From positions 5,332,001-5,396,000 of the forward strand of contig NZ_CP136624.1 of NCBI RefSeq assembly GCF_032917945.1: 64,000 bases of DNA. Direction: 5' to 3'. Every line of letters begins with the position of its first letter. Within the stretch, counting starts at the first letter, position 1. A model generated the notes under the pieces. It was not told the origin of the DNA, made no database searches, and saw only the letters and a program-made list of their open reading frames with translations. A program made the position numbers and the translations under genes. Shown here piece by piece: positions 34,023 through 42,852 of this stretch. Source of the DNA: Bradyrhizobium sp. sBnM-33. Lineage in GTDB: Bacteria > Pseudomonadota > Alphaproteobacteria > Rhizobiales > Xanthobacteraceae.

Positions 34023-35381
34023 ATGACCGCTCGATCCAGCCTGACTGTCGTGCTCGCGGCCGGTGAGGGCACGCGCATGCGATCCTCGCTGCCGAAGGTG
34101 CTGCACCAGGTCGCCGGCCAGTCGCTGCTGGCGCATGTGCTGGATGCGGCCCCGCACGGCGCGGGCGCCTCGCTCGCGGTCGTGATCGGGCCGGACCACA
34201 AGGCGGTCACTGAGGAGGTCAAGCGCGTCCGCGCGGATGCGGCGACCTTCGTTCAGGCCGAGCGCCTCGGCACCGCGCATGCCGTTCTGGCCGCCCGCGA
34301 CGCCATTGCGCGTGGTGCCGACGATTTGCTGGTGGTGTTCGGCGATACGCCGCTGATTTCGCCAGAGACCTTCGCCCGGCTGCGCGCGCCGCTGCAAGAA
34401 GGCGCGGCGCTCGCCGTGCTCGGCTTCCGCGCCGCCGATCCGACCGGTTACGGCCGGTTGCTGCTTCAGGGCGATCGGCTGATGGCGATCCGCGAACATG
34501 CCGACGCGACGGACGAAGAGCGCAAGGTCACGCTGTGCAATGCCGGCGTGATGGCGTTCGACGGCCACAGAGCGCTCGAAATCCTCGACCGGATCGGCAA
34601 TGCCAACAGCAAGGGCGAATATTATCTGGTCGATGCCGTAGCAATTGTCAGGGAAATGGGATTGGAGGCCGTCGTGATCGAAACCAGCGAGGACGAAGTG
34701 CGCGGCATCAACAACAAGGCCCAGCTCGCGGAGGCCGAAGCGGTGCTGCAGGCGCGGCTGCGCCAGGCGGCGCTCGATGCCGGCGTGACGCTGATCGCGC
34801 CGGAGACGGTTTATCTCGCCGCCGATACCAAGTTCGGCAGCGACGTCACCATCGAGCCGTTCGTGGTGATTGGCCCCGGCGTCACCATCGCCGACGGCGC
34901 GGTGATCCATTCATTCTCGCATATCGTGCAGACCTCGATCGGCAGACACGCCTCCATCGGTCCCTATGCGCGCCTGCGCCCAGGCACTTCGCTCGGCGAT
35001 GGCGTTCGGATCGGCAATTTCGTCGAGACAAAGGCCGCGACGATTGAGGCGGGCGCCAAGGTCAACCATCTCTCCTATGTCGGCGACGCCCATGTCGGCG
35101 CCAATTCCAACCTCGGCGCCGGCACCATCACCTGCAACTATGACGGCTTCTTCAAGCACAAGACGCTGATCGGCGAGGGCGCGTTCGTCGGCACCAATTC
35201 ATCGCTGGTGGCGCCGGTGAAGATCGGCAAGGGCGCCTATATCGGCTCGGGCTCCGTCATCACCAAGGATGTGCCCGACGACGCGATGGCCGTGGAGCGC
35301 AGCCCGCAAAGCAACCGCGAAGGTGGCGCCGCGCGCTACCGCGAAATGAAGATGCGGGCGAAGGCTAAGAAAGAGGGTTAA
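34023..35381 (+). CDS. glmU: Bifunctional UDP-GlcNAc pyrophosphorylase/glucosamine-1-P acetyltransferase
   Basis: 452 residues. It makes UDP-N-acetylglucosamine for peptidoglycan and lipid A. The N-terminal uridyltransferase has [11 protein letters not shown] with PKVLH. The C-terminal left-handed beta-helix acetyltransferase has hexapeptide repeats and the active-site region VETKAA ... [11 protein letters not shown]. The start at 34023 has GAGGA five bases upstream; the frame is open further back to 33840 but is not GlmU-like there. Ten bases after the stop lies the left copy of a 30-bp direct repeat that brackets a 7.4-kb insert ending before glmS. Confidence 0.97.
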   Translation: MTARSSLTVVLAAGEGTRMRSSLPKVLHQVAGQSLLAHVLDAAPHGAGASLAVVIGPDHKAVTEEVKRVRADAATFVQAERLGTAHAVLAARDAIARGADDLLVVFGDTPLISPETFARLRAPLQEGAALAVLGFRAADPTGYGRLLLQGDRLMAIREHADATDEERKVTLCNAGVMAFDGHRALEILDRIGNANSKGEYYLVDAVAIVREMGLEAVVIETSEDEVRGINNKAQLAEAEAVLQARLRQAALDAGVTLIAPETVYLAADTKFGSDVTIEPFVVIGPGVTIADGAVIHSFSHIVQTSIGRHASIGPYARLRPGTSLGDGVRIGNFVETKAATIEAGAKVNHLSYVGDAHVGANSNLGAGTITCNYDGFFKHKTLIGEGAFVGTNSSLVAPVKIGKGAYIGSGSVITKDVPDDAMAVERSPQSNREGGAARYREMKMRAKAKKEG

Positions 35382-35391
35382 GCGCGGGCTT

Positions 35392-35421
35392 GTTAAGCTT
35401 TCCGCTTAAGACTGTCTCAAT
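35392..35421. repeat. 30-bp direct repeat, left copy (candidate att/insertion boundary)
   Basis: Starts GTTAAGCTTTCCGCTTAAGA and ends CTGTCTCAAT. It is identical base for base to 42853-42882. It also contains a small inverted pair TTAAGC/GCTTAA. The two copies bracket the insert between glmU and glmS. Confidence 0.85.
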
Positions 35422-35645
35422 CGGCAATAAGGTTTTCGGTCGAAAATGCCGTGAATGGCCCGGCACATTGCGGACACTCGCGAAGCCCGCCGCAATGCCA
35501 TCGCAGCACGATTTAGCAATTTGGCTACCAATTGGTGGCAGCATTCCGTCCATTGCAGACAGGTCGCGATCGGCGACAGCGAATTCCGAAAGGCTCTAAC
35601 CCGACCAGCCCGGTTGGCGGTCTCTTTCCTTTGGAGAGGCCCACT

Positions 35646-35780
35646 ATGTTCAAAGGCTTTGTAATGGCAGCCTTGATGCTGCTTGGTGCGTCGCAGCTAG
35701 ACCAGTATCTCACCCACGGTCGGTATACCGACGCCTCCATATCGATGCTGAGGCAGATCAGGCACTCGTTCGGTATTTGA
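35646..35780 (+). CDS. Small membrane-anchored protein, 44 aa
   Basis: TTGGAGAG lies nine bases upstream of the ATG. MFKGFVMAALMLLGASQLDQ is a hydrophobic anchor, and YLTHGRYTDASISMLRQIRH SFGI a short polar tail. The closing MLRQIRHSFG is familiar from small Bradyrhizobium proteins, but this is from memory. It is the first gene inside the insert. Function unknown. Confidence 0.6.
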   Translation: MFKGFVMAALMLLGASQLDQYLTHGRYTDASISMLRQIRHSFGI

Positions 35781-35823
35781 CCTGCAACCCGGCTGGCGTT
35801 GGCTGAATTGCAACCGCCCGTTA

Positions 35824-36095
35824 GAGCATGATGAAATCGGATTTGATTGCGACCACGAAGAAGGTGCGCTCCCTCTCCCGCTTGCGGGGGAGGCATAGGC
35901 GGCCCATGGCCGCCGTTCTTTAGTAGAACGCCGATGCGGAGCATCGGCTATGGGTGGGGGGTGTCTCCGCGGGCGACACTGCCCGAGTGGAGAGAGCCCC
36001 CACCCGGCGCTTCGCGCCGACCTAAGAGCGAGCTTCGCTCGTCTCGACCCCCCGCAAGCGGGAGAGGTGAAGTGCCTCTGCGGCCAAATCATGCA
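35824..36095. repeat. Dispersed intergenic repeat, second copy
   Basis: It starts TTAGAGCATGATGAAATCGG and carries GCTCCCTCTCCCGCTTGCGG, GGCGCTTCGCGCCGACCTAA and CCCCGCAAGCGGGAGAGGTG. It is the reverse-orientation relative of 1205-1446, with an extra segment near its start. Confidence 0.7.
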
Positions 36096-36098
36096 AAA

Positions 36099-36126
36099 GC
36101 CCGGCAGCCATTTCGGACTGCCGGGC
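36099..36126 (-). terminator. Hairpin, possible minus-strand terminator
   Basis: GCCCGGCAG and CTGCCGGGC form a perfect 9-bp stem; on the minus strand the stem is followed by TTTT. No convincing gene reads into it. Confidence 0.45.
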
Positions 36127-36482
36127 CAAACGCAAATACTAGGTGAACTCAATGCCGCGCCGCTGCAATGCGGCTATTCTGATGCGGATTTCGGGACCGT
36201 CTATCCGGAAGAGTACGGGCGCGCACTTTTCGTCCTGTTGGAACCGAACCCTCGCACCTTTGCGGGGCCGGCGCACCTTGCATACCGGCAGAGCGCGGGG
36301 TCGCACCGGAGCTAGAGGATTTTATTACAGACGATTTTTTATCCGGTGGGCCGCAGAGCAATCTGCGGCCATTTGCTTTCTGAACCCAGAGCTGGAAGCC
36401 GCCCGCGATATCCGCGCCGCATAGTGCGCGGTCGTGTTCAGAGAGGAGTCGTGAGAGAGGAGCCGACCCGAACGGACGTGAC

Positions 36483-36650
36483 TTAACCTCTGAGCTTCGT
36501 CTCGTCTTCTAACTCCCGAAGTCGATCGATTTGCATTTTGAAGTTCGCGGGTATCTCTCGATCTTCCCTTATCGACGCTCGTAGTCTTTCGCCAATCTTT
36601 TGAACGATCGCGCGACTGTGTCAGGAGTCGATCTCAACAGTGTTTCGCAT
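36483..36650 (-). pseudogene. Small helical protein gene interrupted by an in-frame stop
   Basis: GGAGAA lies five bases before the ATG at 36650. The frame reads MRNTVEIDS, then TGA, then HSRAIVQKIGERLRASIRED, REIPANFKMQIDRLRELEDE and TKLRG before a TAA, all in one frame. Continued coding-like sequence after the stop marks a nonsense mutation at codon 10. No selenocysteine or readthrough signal is evident. Confidence 0.55.
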
Positions 36651-37280
36651 AACAGTTCTCCAGCGCGCACGACCCAACGACGCCCGACAGTAATATCGAG
36701 GGCCTTCTTCCTGCTTGCAGATAAGACGGAGACCGTCGCCTTTGGCTATCTTGCGCGAGCGCTTGTTCTTGAACAGCGGGTCCGAAGACCTTTGGCTATC
36801 CGCGACATGCGCCGTTCATTGACGGCGGGCGACGGCCTCACATCAACAATTCCGCGATGAGGACTTTCGTTCCGGTTCCATTAACGGCTGTTCAGCTTTC
36901 CCTGAATCGGAACTTTTGAGACGACAGAATTCTTTGAAATAGTCGGGTGCCCACCGCCGGGGCACCGACCTGAACGGTCCCAGCCCGCTGCCCCCCTTAG
37001 CGCTGGGATCGTTCTTTTTGTTTGCCGCCCGGCACAGGGCCTTCAGGGCACGTTGGCCGCGAGGATTGGATTCAGGGGAGGGATTTGTTTCGGGAGGACG
37101 TCCCAGCCCTTGCTGCCGGATCGGGGAGGAGCTCCGGACGTATCCCTCCGGTGAAGGCCGCCTTGTAGGCTGAGGGCGAACGTCGGAAGCCCTAGGGATA
37201 GGCCGCCGGCACCCTGTCACTGCTGCCGCGCGCCGCAGCGTGTTAGGAACCATTCAAAGCCTTATGATGAGAATTCCGCC
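36651..37280. other. No supported gene
   Basis: Spacer before the MFS gene. A minus-strand frame (36843-37253) is open but Pro/Arg/Ser rich and shadow-like, so it was not called. It contains GGGACCGTTCAGGTCGGTGC-like GC-rich stretches but no clear repeat. Confidence 0.45.
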
Positions 37281-38450
37281 TTGCCCGCCGTTCCTGCCCG
37301 CATCCTGCCGACGATCGTCATCTCGCAGTTCGCCGCGACATCGCTGTGGTTCGCCGGCAATGCGGTGATACCCGACCTGCAGCGCAGCGCCGGCTTGCCG
37401 GCGTCCGCCGTCGGCGACATCACGATCGCCGTGCAGCTCGGCTTCATCGCCGGCACGCTGGTCTTCGCCTGGCTAGCGATCGCCGACCGCTACTCGCCGC
37501 GTATCATCTTCTTCCTTTCCACGCTCGCCGGGGCGGCGGCCAATGCCGCGACGCTGGCGAGCGGCGGCGAGTTCTTGCCCCTGCTCGCGGCGCGGTTCGC
37601 AACCGGCTTCTTTCTCGCCGGCATGTATCCCGTAGGCATGAAGATCGCGTCGGGCTGGTGCGACCGCGACCTCGGGCTCGCGCTCGGCTGGCTGGTCGGG
37701 GCGTTGGTGCTCGGAACGGCGCTTCCCCATCTCATCCGCGGCCTGGGCGGCGATCTGCCCTGGCAGGGCGTGATCCTGTCGGTCTCGGCGGTATCGATCG
37801 CCGGCGGTCTGGCAATGTTTCTTCTCGTGCCAGACGGGCCGCATCTCAGAGCGGGCGCGAAGTTCGACCCGGCCGCATTCGCGACGATCTTCCGCTCGGC
37901 CGAATTCCGGGCGTCGGCCTTCGGCTATTTCGGCCATATGTGGGAGCTCTACGCCTTCTACGCGTTCCTGCCGGTGCTGCTGGCGGCGCGCCTCGGCAGC
38001 GACGCCGCGACGGTTTCGGTGTGGAGCTTCGCGGCGATCGCCACCGGCTTTCTCGGCTGCATGGTCGGCGGCTACCTTTCGCGGGGGATCGGCAGCGCGC
38101 GCGTTGCCTATATGCAATTGTCGGCGTCCGGCCTGTGCTGCCTCGTCTCGCCGCTGGCGTTCCTGGCACCCTTGCCGGTGTTCCTCGCCTTCCTGTTGTT
38201 CTGGGGCGTGGTCGTTGCCGGCGACTCGCCGCAATTCTCCACGCTCAACGCCCGTTTCGCCCCACCGAGTCTCGTCGGCTCGGCGCTGACGATCGCCAAT
38301 TGCATCGGCTTCTCGATTACGATCGTTTCGATCGCGCTGCTTGCCTGGCTGATCGAAGCCGCCGGACCGCAGCATGTTTTCCTGATGCTGGTGCCCGGGC
38401 CGGTGCTCGGGCTGGCGGCGTTGAGGGGGCTGGCCGTGAAGCCGGCATAA
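37281..38450 (+). CDS. MFS transporter, 389 aa
   Basis: A multipass inner-membrane protein with about twelve hydrophobic segments. The first half has FAATSLWFAGNAVIPDLQ and the motif-A-like loop LAIADRYSPRIIFFLS; the central loop is at about residues 185-205 (VPDGPHLRAGAKFDP). It starts at a TTG (37281) with no strong ribosome-binding site. Substrate unknown; the sequence suggests a drug/H+ antiporter-like or metabolite exporter branch. It lies inside the insert between glmU and glmS. The gene is intact with native-looking codon use. Confidence 0.82.
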   Translation: MPAVPARILPTIVISQFAATSLWFAGNAVIPDLQRSAGLPASAVGDITIAVQLGFIAGTLVFAWLAIADRYSPRIIFFLSTLAGAAANAATLASGGEFLPLLAARFATGFFLAGMYPVGMKIASGWCDRDLGLALGWLVGALVLGTALPHLIRGLGGDLPWQGVILSVSAVSIAGGLAMFLLVPDGPHLRAGAKFDPAAFATIFRSAEFRASAFGYFGHMWELYAFYAFLPVLLAARLGSDAATVSVWSFAAIATGFLGCMVGGYLSRGIGSARVAYMQLSASGLCCLVSPLAFLAPLPVFLAFLLFWGVVVAGDSPQFSTLNARFAPPSLVGSALTIANCIGFSITIVSIALLAWLIEAAGPQHVFLMLVPGPVLGLAALRGLAVKPA

Positions 38451-38473
38451 GGAACGACCGCGGCGGCGTTGAG

Positions 38474-38545
38474 ATTACGGTGACAGTGCACTTAATCCGG
38501 CCGAGGATTTGCTCGCGTAACGCATTTAAGCACTCTCACCGTAAT
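38474..38545. repeat. Hairpin repeat (MITE/REP-like), copy 1
   Basis: Left arm ATTACGGTGACAGTGCACTT and right arm AAGCACTCTCACCGTAAT are imperfect inverted repeats. The same arm occurs at 39354-39436 and 40638-40670. Confidence 0.7.
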
Positions 38546-38730
38546 TACAGCAATGGACATGGTGCCTATTGGACCAAGGCCATTGCCGAGGCCGACGACT
38601 TCGATGAGGCCAACGGCAAGACGATCCTGACATTCTTCGAGGCGCAGGACGTCGCGAAGAAATTAGCGAACGGCGAGGACGGCGACTTCGCGCCGATCGG
38701 TCTCGGCATCATCGGCCGGTGTCGTCGCCA
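38543..38730 (+). pseudogene. Probable tyrosine-integrase N-terminal remnant
   Basis: The frame encodes NYSNGHGAYWTKAIAEADDF, DEANGKTILTFFEAQDVAKK and LANGEDG. That is the style of the N-terminal region of some phage-type tyrosine recombinases, where an arm-binding part precedes the SAM-like domain. There is no start codon, and the frame loses this character after about 38700. No catalytic R-H-R-Y region follows. The identity comes from memory of the family and is uncertain. Confidence 0.42.
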
Positions 38731-38797
38731 AGGTGCAGCGCCAGCGTCTGGCTCCGCGCACCGGCCACAACGTCGGAAGCAAGTAGGGGCATCGACG

Positions 38798-39253
38798 CTA
38801 CCGCCTAACTACTTGCGTAGCGTGGGGGGTGGTGTTGTGGTCGATCATGGTGGTCCTTACGTTATACCAAGTCCCAAAGCGTACGCCCCAGTAGAGCAGG
38901 TACTTCTGAACCCAGCCGACATTGAGGAGCTCCATGGCTTCGAAGAAAATTCGGTCGGCATGGTCGCGCGTCGGTGCTTCAGGATGGGGATTGTTGAGCG
39001 CGATTCGGTAGCACAGGTAGTCATGAACGACGCCCGCGCGGCTCCAGCTTGCCCAAACTGGTAGGATCGACCACAGCAATCGTGGAATGGATGGACCGTC
39101 TGTGACGAAGCCCTTCGAAACGAGGATGACGCGACCGGAGCCGCGGCCTCCGACCTCATAGATGAGGGGCTCTGCCAAGCGCCATAAGCGCCAGCCATGC
39201 GTATCGTTACCGGAGAGATGCGTAATCGTCAGTTCGCTCGTGAATGCGCCCAC
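38798..39253 (-). CDS. DUF1353-domain protein, 151 aa
   Basis: A GTG start with GGGGAGGA seven bases upstream. The conserved core FVTDGPSIPRLLWSILPVWA, then AGVVHDYLCYR, and DHADRIFFEAMELLNV match DUF1353, a family found in phages and prophage regions and thought to be linked to lysis or endopeptidase modules. No phage structural genes surround it, so it may be a leftover of an integrated element. Its true role is unknown. Confidence 0.8.
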   Translation of the reverse strand: MGAFTSELTITHLSGNDTHGWRLWRLAEPLIYEVGGRGSGRVILVSKGFVTDGPSIPRLLWSILPVWASWSRAGVVHDYLCYRIALNNPHPEAPTRDHADRIFFEAMELLNVGWVQKYLLYWGVRFGTWYNVRTTMIDHNTTPHATQVVRR

Positions 39254-39353
39254 AGCTCTTCCTCCCCTTCCTCGAATAAGCGATCCCGTCAGTTGATGAT
39301 GCGAGGACGTTAAGGGAGATCAGCTCCTCAGACTGTGATGGGCGTCACTAAGG

Positions 39354-39436
39354 GAATTACGGTGACAGTGCACTCAATTGCACTTCGCCTGCGGCGATTA
39401 AGTGCACTGTCACCGTAATTCTTGTCACCGTAATTC
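39354..39436. repeat. Hairpin repeat (MITE/REP-like), copy 2
   Basis: Perfect 21-bp arms (39354-39374 and 39401-39421) enclose a 26-base loop; the arm core is ATTACGGTGACAGTGCACT. A third partial arm, TGTCACCGTAATTC, follows directly. This is the layout of REP/BIME-type elements mobilised by a RAYT transposase, which is not present in the window. Confidence 0.82.
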
Positions 39437-39586
39437 TGGGTCACCTGATCGAATCGTCCGACTGTGGGATAGCTCATACAAGAACGCGCCGGATGCATGG
39501 GACAGTCTGGCAAACAGACTGCTTCCCCGCGCGACGGCTTCGGGATGAGTGTGGGTGTGATTTGACTTTCAATCAGGAGGTGTGTC

Positions 39587-40045
39587 GTGGTGAAAAGGTG
39601 CATTTGGCTGATCTCCCTGCTCCCGTTTTTTGCATTCCAGATCGCGCCGGCCGGCGCGGCGTGTCGCTGGTCTCCTGAACTCAAGGAGCAGGTTTGCTCA
39701 AGGACCAGTGACGGGCCGGGCGAAGCATATGTTGACGCGAGAGCGAAATCGTCGGGATACGCGGCCGTCGCAGTGGACGGACGCGGCGGATGGGGCGCGT
39801 CGCTGGGCCAGCCCACATCGCGCACCGCAGGGGCGGACGCCGTAAACCGCTGTGGCGGCAATTGCCGCGTCGTCATGAGCGGTCGCGGCCGATGTGTCGC
39901 GTTCGCCGACAGCTCGAGCAACGGATATTGGTATGGCCACGCCTACGGCGAGAACATGGGAGCCGTTCGGAGGATTGCCATGCAGGGCTGTTCGGCTGGA
40001 GGGCCGGCGGGCACGTGCCGCATCAAGCACGTAAATTGCATCTAG
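39587..40045 (+). CDS. Secreted DUF4189-domain protein, 152 aa
   Basis: A GTG start with TCAGGAGGT upstream. The signal peptide (CIWLISLLPFFAFQIAPAGA) precedes a DUF4189-type region: YAAVAVDGRGGWGASLGQPT, AVNRCGGNCRVVMSGRGRCV, AFADSSSNGYWYGHAYGE and an ending with GTCRIKHVNCI. Six or more cysteines imply disulfides in the periplasm. Family members are stress-linked or unknown. It lies inside the insert. Confidence 0.78.
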   Translation: MVKRCIWLISLLPFFAFQIAPAGAACRWSPELKEQVCSRTSDGPGEAYVDARAKSSGYAAVAVDGRGGWGASLGQPTSRTAGADAVNRCGGNCRVVMSGRGRCVAFADSSSNGYWYGHAYGENMGAVRRIAMQGCSAGGPAGTCRIKHVNCI

Positions 40046-40130
40046 CTGCCGCTGATTTGCCTGATGACGCCCAGCAATGGATTAGCCTAATTGCGAACTC
40101 GCGCCTCGCGCGTTGTAGTTCGGTTGTGTC

Positions 40131-40549
40131 TCAGTTTGAATTTTTTGGGAGGCCGCTTCGCCGGAAGTGCTCCACGGCACCATCAATTTGAACCCAATCA
40201 TGTTTCGACTGTTCGAAAACCGATATGACGGGGGCTGGGTATTTTGGTTCTGCCATCGCGCCGACTGCAACGGCGATCACGCGGGCAGATTGCTGAGTTT
40301 CCAGTAGACTGTTGAGCCGCACTGTGGACAAAAATAGTTATGGATTTTCCCGCCGCTTGCGGCGGCGTGCGTGAACTCCTTTGAGGTTCCTGAGATGGTG
40401 ACAACATCAGCGTGGTAATAAGCGCCTACACCGAACGGCGCGCCGGTTCGGCGTTGGCAGTCGATGCAGTGACAAGCAACGACTAGCCTGGATGGTTCTT
40501 TTGGAAGCGAGAGCGTGACTGCACCGCAGCTGCATCGAGCGTCAGCCAT
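40131..40549 (-). pseudogene. GFA-family (glutathione-dependent formaldehyde-activating-like) protein, frameshifted
   Basis: GGAGG nine bases before the ATG at 40549 starts MADARCSCGAVTLSLPKEPS. Zinc-type cysteines follow in ACHCIDCQRRTGAPFGVGA and YFCPQCGSTVYWKLSNLPA, after which the frame ends. The remaining GFA C-terminus (ARVIAVAVGAMAEPKYPAPV, SKHDWVQIDGAVEHF) continues in another frame down to 40131. A single frameshift near 40300 explains this. Probably inactive. Confidence 0.72.
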
Positions 40550-40844
40550 TCGAATTATCCTCCAATTGCTTCTGAGCAAGCAAAGCTTACCGCGAACGGA
40601 CGACGGGGGTCATCCGAGTGATGACGGTGGGACGCATCAGAATTACGGTGATAGTGCATTTATAATTCTGCCCTTCTCGCCGTGCGAATTAGCTGTCTTG
40701 CCCTGCGCGTTCAGGGCAATTTATTGAACCAGATCGAGCTGATGCTAGCGGTCCAGCCTCCCCCGAAAAAATATTCCGCTTCCACCTTCGGGCAAATCAC
40801 CGCTATCACTTCGCGCGTCCACCCCGGCAAGAGGGGCGTATCGC
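40550..40844. other. Spacer with hairpin repeat copy 3
   Basis: 40638-40670 carries AATTACGGTGATAGTGCATT within an outer inverted pair CAGAATTA/TAATTCTG, a third copy of the 38474 element. No supported gene. Confidence 0.6.
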
Positions 40845-41320
40845 GATCGTCACGGACGCGGGGTGGATGCGGTGGACGCAGCGGCGTCGGGCGCGATCGT
40901 GGTCGCAGGGCGGGTTCTCCCGTGAGTGATCTTACGTTTGCGCAGACGACCGGCGTTTCAAGGCTTTCGCCAGAACCTCAGTCGGCATCTCGCCGATCGG
41001 AGTGACGGTTGAGGGCGCTGCGTACGGCGAAGTCGTGTGGTTCTGGCATCCGTGGCTGATGTCAAGCCAGCGGAGACGCGTCGGCCCGACCGGGCTTGGA
41101 CAAATCTCAATCCGCTGGTGACGGTGACAAAAAGGAATTCGTCGCCGGGAAGAGCACGTATAAGCCGTAAGGCCATTGCGCAGGGAATGCCGGATTGCCT
41201 CCGCTGAACCTGTATGCTCGTGTGCGCTTCCTTCTACCCATTGCACACGAGACCGCGGGTGCAGCGCGCATCCGGCATTTCCTGCTCCCTCTCTTCGGGC
41301 TAGCAGATGCACACATTGCC
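40845..41320. repeat. Long non-coding repeat of Bradyrhizobium type
   Basis: Contains ATCGTCACGGACGCGGGGTG, CGCAGGGCGGGTTCTCCCGT, GTCGTGTGGTTCTGGCATCC and CGAGACCGCGGGTGCAGCGC, in the order of a long repeat seen in many Bradyrhizobium genomes (recalled from memory). Here it is degenerate. It has often been mistaken for coding sequence; long frames across it are low-complexity shadows. Confidence 0.55.
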
Positions 41321-41377
41321 GGCTGCGACGGAATGACTCGATGTCTTGATTTGGCCTTCCGCAGCGACGGTCTGCTG

Positions 41378-42781
41378 TGATTCTGTATCTGGCACTTCGA
41401 TTCCATTGAGGTGCCAAGATGTTGAACGAACAATTCAGGCTTGGTCGGTTCGGGGATGGCCGTCTCGATAAAGGGGGGCGGCTCTGCTCGAAGGGATGGT
41501 CACGCGCGCCAGCTCGTGCTTGCGTCGAGCGGCGGATGGTGATCGGGCCAAGATAGTCCGATACGGCCGATTTCTCGCCAATGAGAACGTGAGCTTGGAA
41601 GCACTGCTCGCAGGCTGGGGCGAACAGACGGCGGTTGCGGCGGCCGGCCGGCACGTGCTGGCGATCCAGGATACAAGCGAGATCAACTTTAGGACCCAAC
41701 CCGAGCGTCGGCGCGGGCTGGGTGAGATCGGCAAAGGGAACAGCCACGGCTTGCTGTTGCATGCGATGGCCGCCGTGGATGCCGCCAGTGACGCCTGTCT
41801 GGGGCTGGTAGGCGGGAAGATTTGGACGCGCCAGGGCCGGGTTACGGTGCCGCACGATCAGCGGCCACTGGAGCAGAAGGAGTCGGAACGTTGGATCAGC
41901 ACGGCCCATCGAGCCAAGCAGGTGCTCTCTGCGGCCACGATGGTCACGGTGATCGACGATCGCGAGGGCGACATCTATGCCAAATGGGCGAGCGTATCGG
42001 CCTCAAACTTCCATCTGTTGACGCGGAGCATGCATGATCGCGTGCTGGCCGACGGTGCAAGCATGTATGCCACCGCCAGCAGTTGGCCCGTCGTCGACAC
42101 TGCCACCATCGACGTTGTGGCGCGTGCCGATCGGCCCGCCCGACAGGCCAAGCTGGTGCTGCGGTTGGGTCGGGTCACCCTCAGAAGGCCGCAGAACGCG
42201 TCTGCCGACTTACCGCGGACAGTCGAACTCGCTTTGGTCGAGGTCGTTGAAGTCGATCCGCCAGCGGGCGTCGAGCCGCTGCACTGGTACCTGCTGACGA
42301 CCCATGACGTGAACGATGTCGCGTCTGCCTGGCAGATCGTCAACTGGTACAAAAAGCGTTGGATTATCGAGCAGCTGTTCCGCCTGATCAAAACGCAGGG
42401 GCTGCAACTCGAAGACAGCCGGATCGAAACCGCCGATCGGCTGCTCAAGCTCACCGCGATCGCCGCCAAGGCTGCCGTCGTGATCCTGCAACTGGTTCAG
42501 GCTCGCGACGGACGCAGCGCCGAACCTGCCAGCAACGCGTTCAACAAAGAGCAGATCAAGCTGCTCGCCGCACTGGCCACCAAGTACGAAGGCAGAACCA
42601 AACTCCAAAGCAATCCACATCGCCCGCAAACCTTGGCTTGGGCCTCATGGATCATTGCTCGCCTCGGCGGATGGGATGGATACCCTCGCACCAAACCCGG
42701 CCCCATCACCATGAGGCATGGCCTCCAATACTTCTTGGGCGTGGCTTCCGCCTGGGAGACCCTCAAAGATGTGTGAATCAG
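41378..42781 (+). mobile_element. IS4-family insertion sequence
   Basis: A transposase gene fills the element. Its candidate ends are TGATTCTGTATCT (41378) and, reverse-complemented, TGATTCACACATCT (42780). The arms match only partly, so the exact boundaries are approximate, and no clear target duplication was seen. It lies about 70 bases from the right copy of the 30-bp direct repeat. Confidence 0.7.
41496..42776 (+). CDS. IS4-family transposase (N-terminus frameshifted)
   Basis: 426 residues with the DDE core: LAIQDTSEINF, TVIDDREGDIYAKWAS and the YREK signature YKKRWIIEQLFRLIK. That is typical of the IS4/Tn5-like family. The normal N-terminus lies upstream in another frame: ATG 41419, LGRFGDGRLDKGG, then a run of six G at 41473-41478. 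One more G would join it to GAALLEGMVTR. The in-frame start at 41496 would lack the first DNA-binding residues, so the protein may be inactive. Confidence 0.82.
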   Translation: MVTRASSCLRRAADGDRAKIVRYGRFLANENVSLEALLAGWGEQTAVAAAGRHVLAIQDTSEINFRTQPERRRGLGEIGKGNSHGLLLHAMAAVDAASDACLGLVGGKIWTRQGRVTVPHDQRPLEQKESERWISTAHRAKQVLSAATMVTVIDDREGDIYAKWASVSASNFHLLTRSMHDRVLADGASMYATASSWPVVDTATIDVVARADRPARQAKLVLRLGRVTLRRPQNASADLPRTVELALVEVVEVDPPAGVEPLHWYLLTTHDVNDVASAWQIVNWYKKRWIIEQLFRLIKTQGLQLEDSRIETADRLLKLTAIAAKAAVVILQLVQARDGRSAEPASNAFNKEQIKLLAALATKYEGRTKLQSNPHRPQTLAWASWIIARLGGWDGYPRTKPGPITMRHGLQYFLGVASAWETLKDV

Positions 42782-42852
42782 CTAGTCTCTTCGGGGGGAA
42801 CCAAGGCCAAAGCTCGGGCAGGTCGTGCCGCGAGATCGCGGACCCGTATTCC

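Noticed and set aside
36615..36650. TGA at codon 10 as selenocysteine
   Set aside because: No SECIS-like hairpin directly after the TGA and no selenoprotein family match; a nonsense mutation is simpler.
36843..37253. Minus-strand 136-codon frame before the MFS gene
   Set aside because: Pro/Ser/Arg-rich, no start signal or recognisable domain.
38798..39253. Intact prophage around DUF1353
   Set aside because: No capsid, tail, terminase or lysis genes nearby; only a single phage-associated domain.
40932..41909. Minus-strand 325-codon frame over the long repeat and IS end
   Set aside because: Crosses a non-coding repeat and the transposase gene; low-complexity shadow.
41375..42790. 9-bp target duplication flanking the IS
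   Set aside because: Flanking bases do not match on hand comparison, and the terminal repeats are imperfect.
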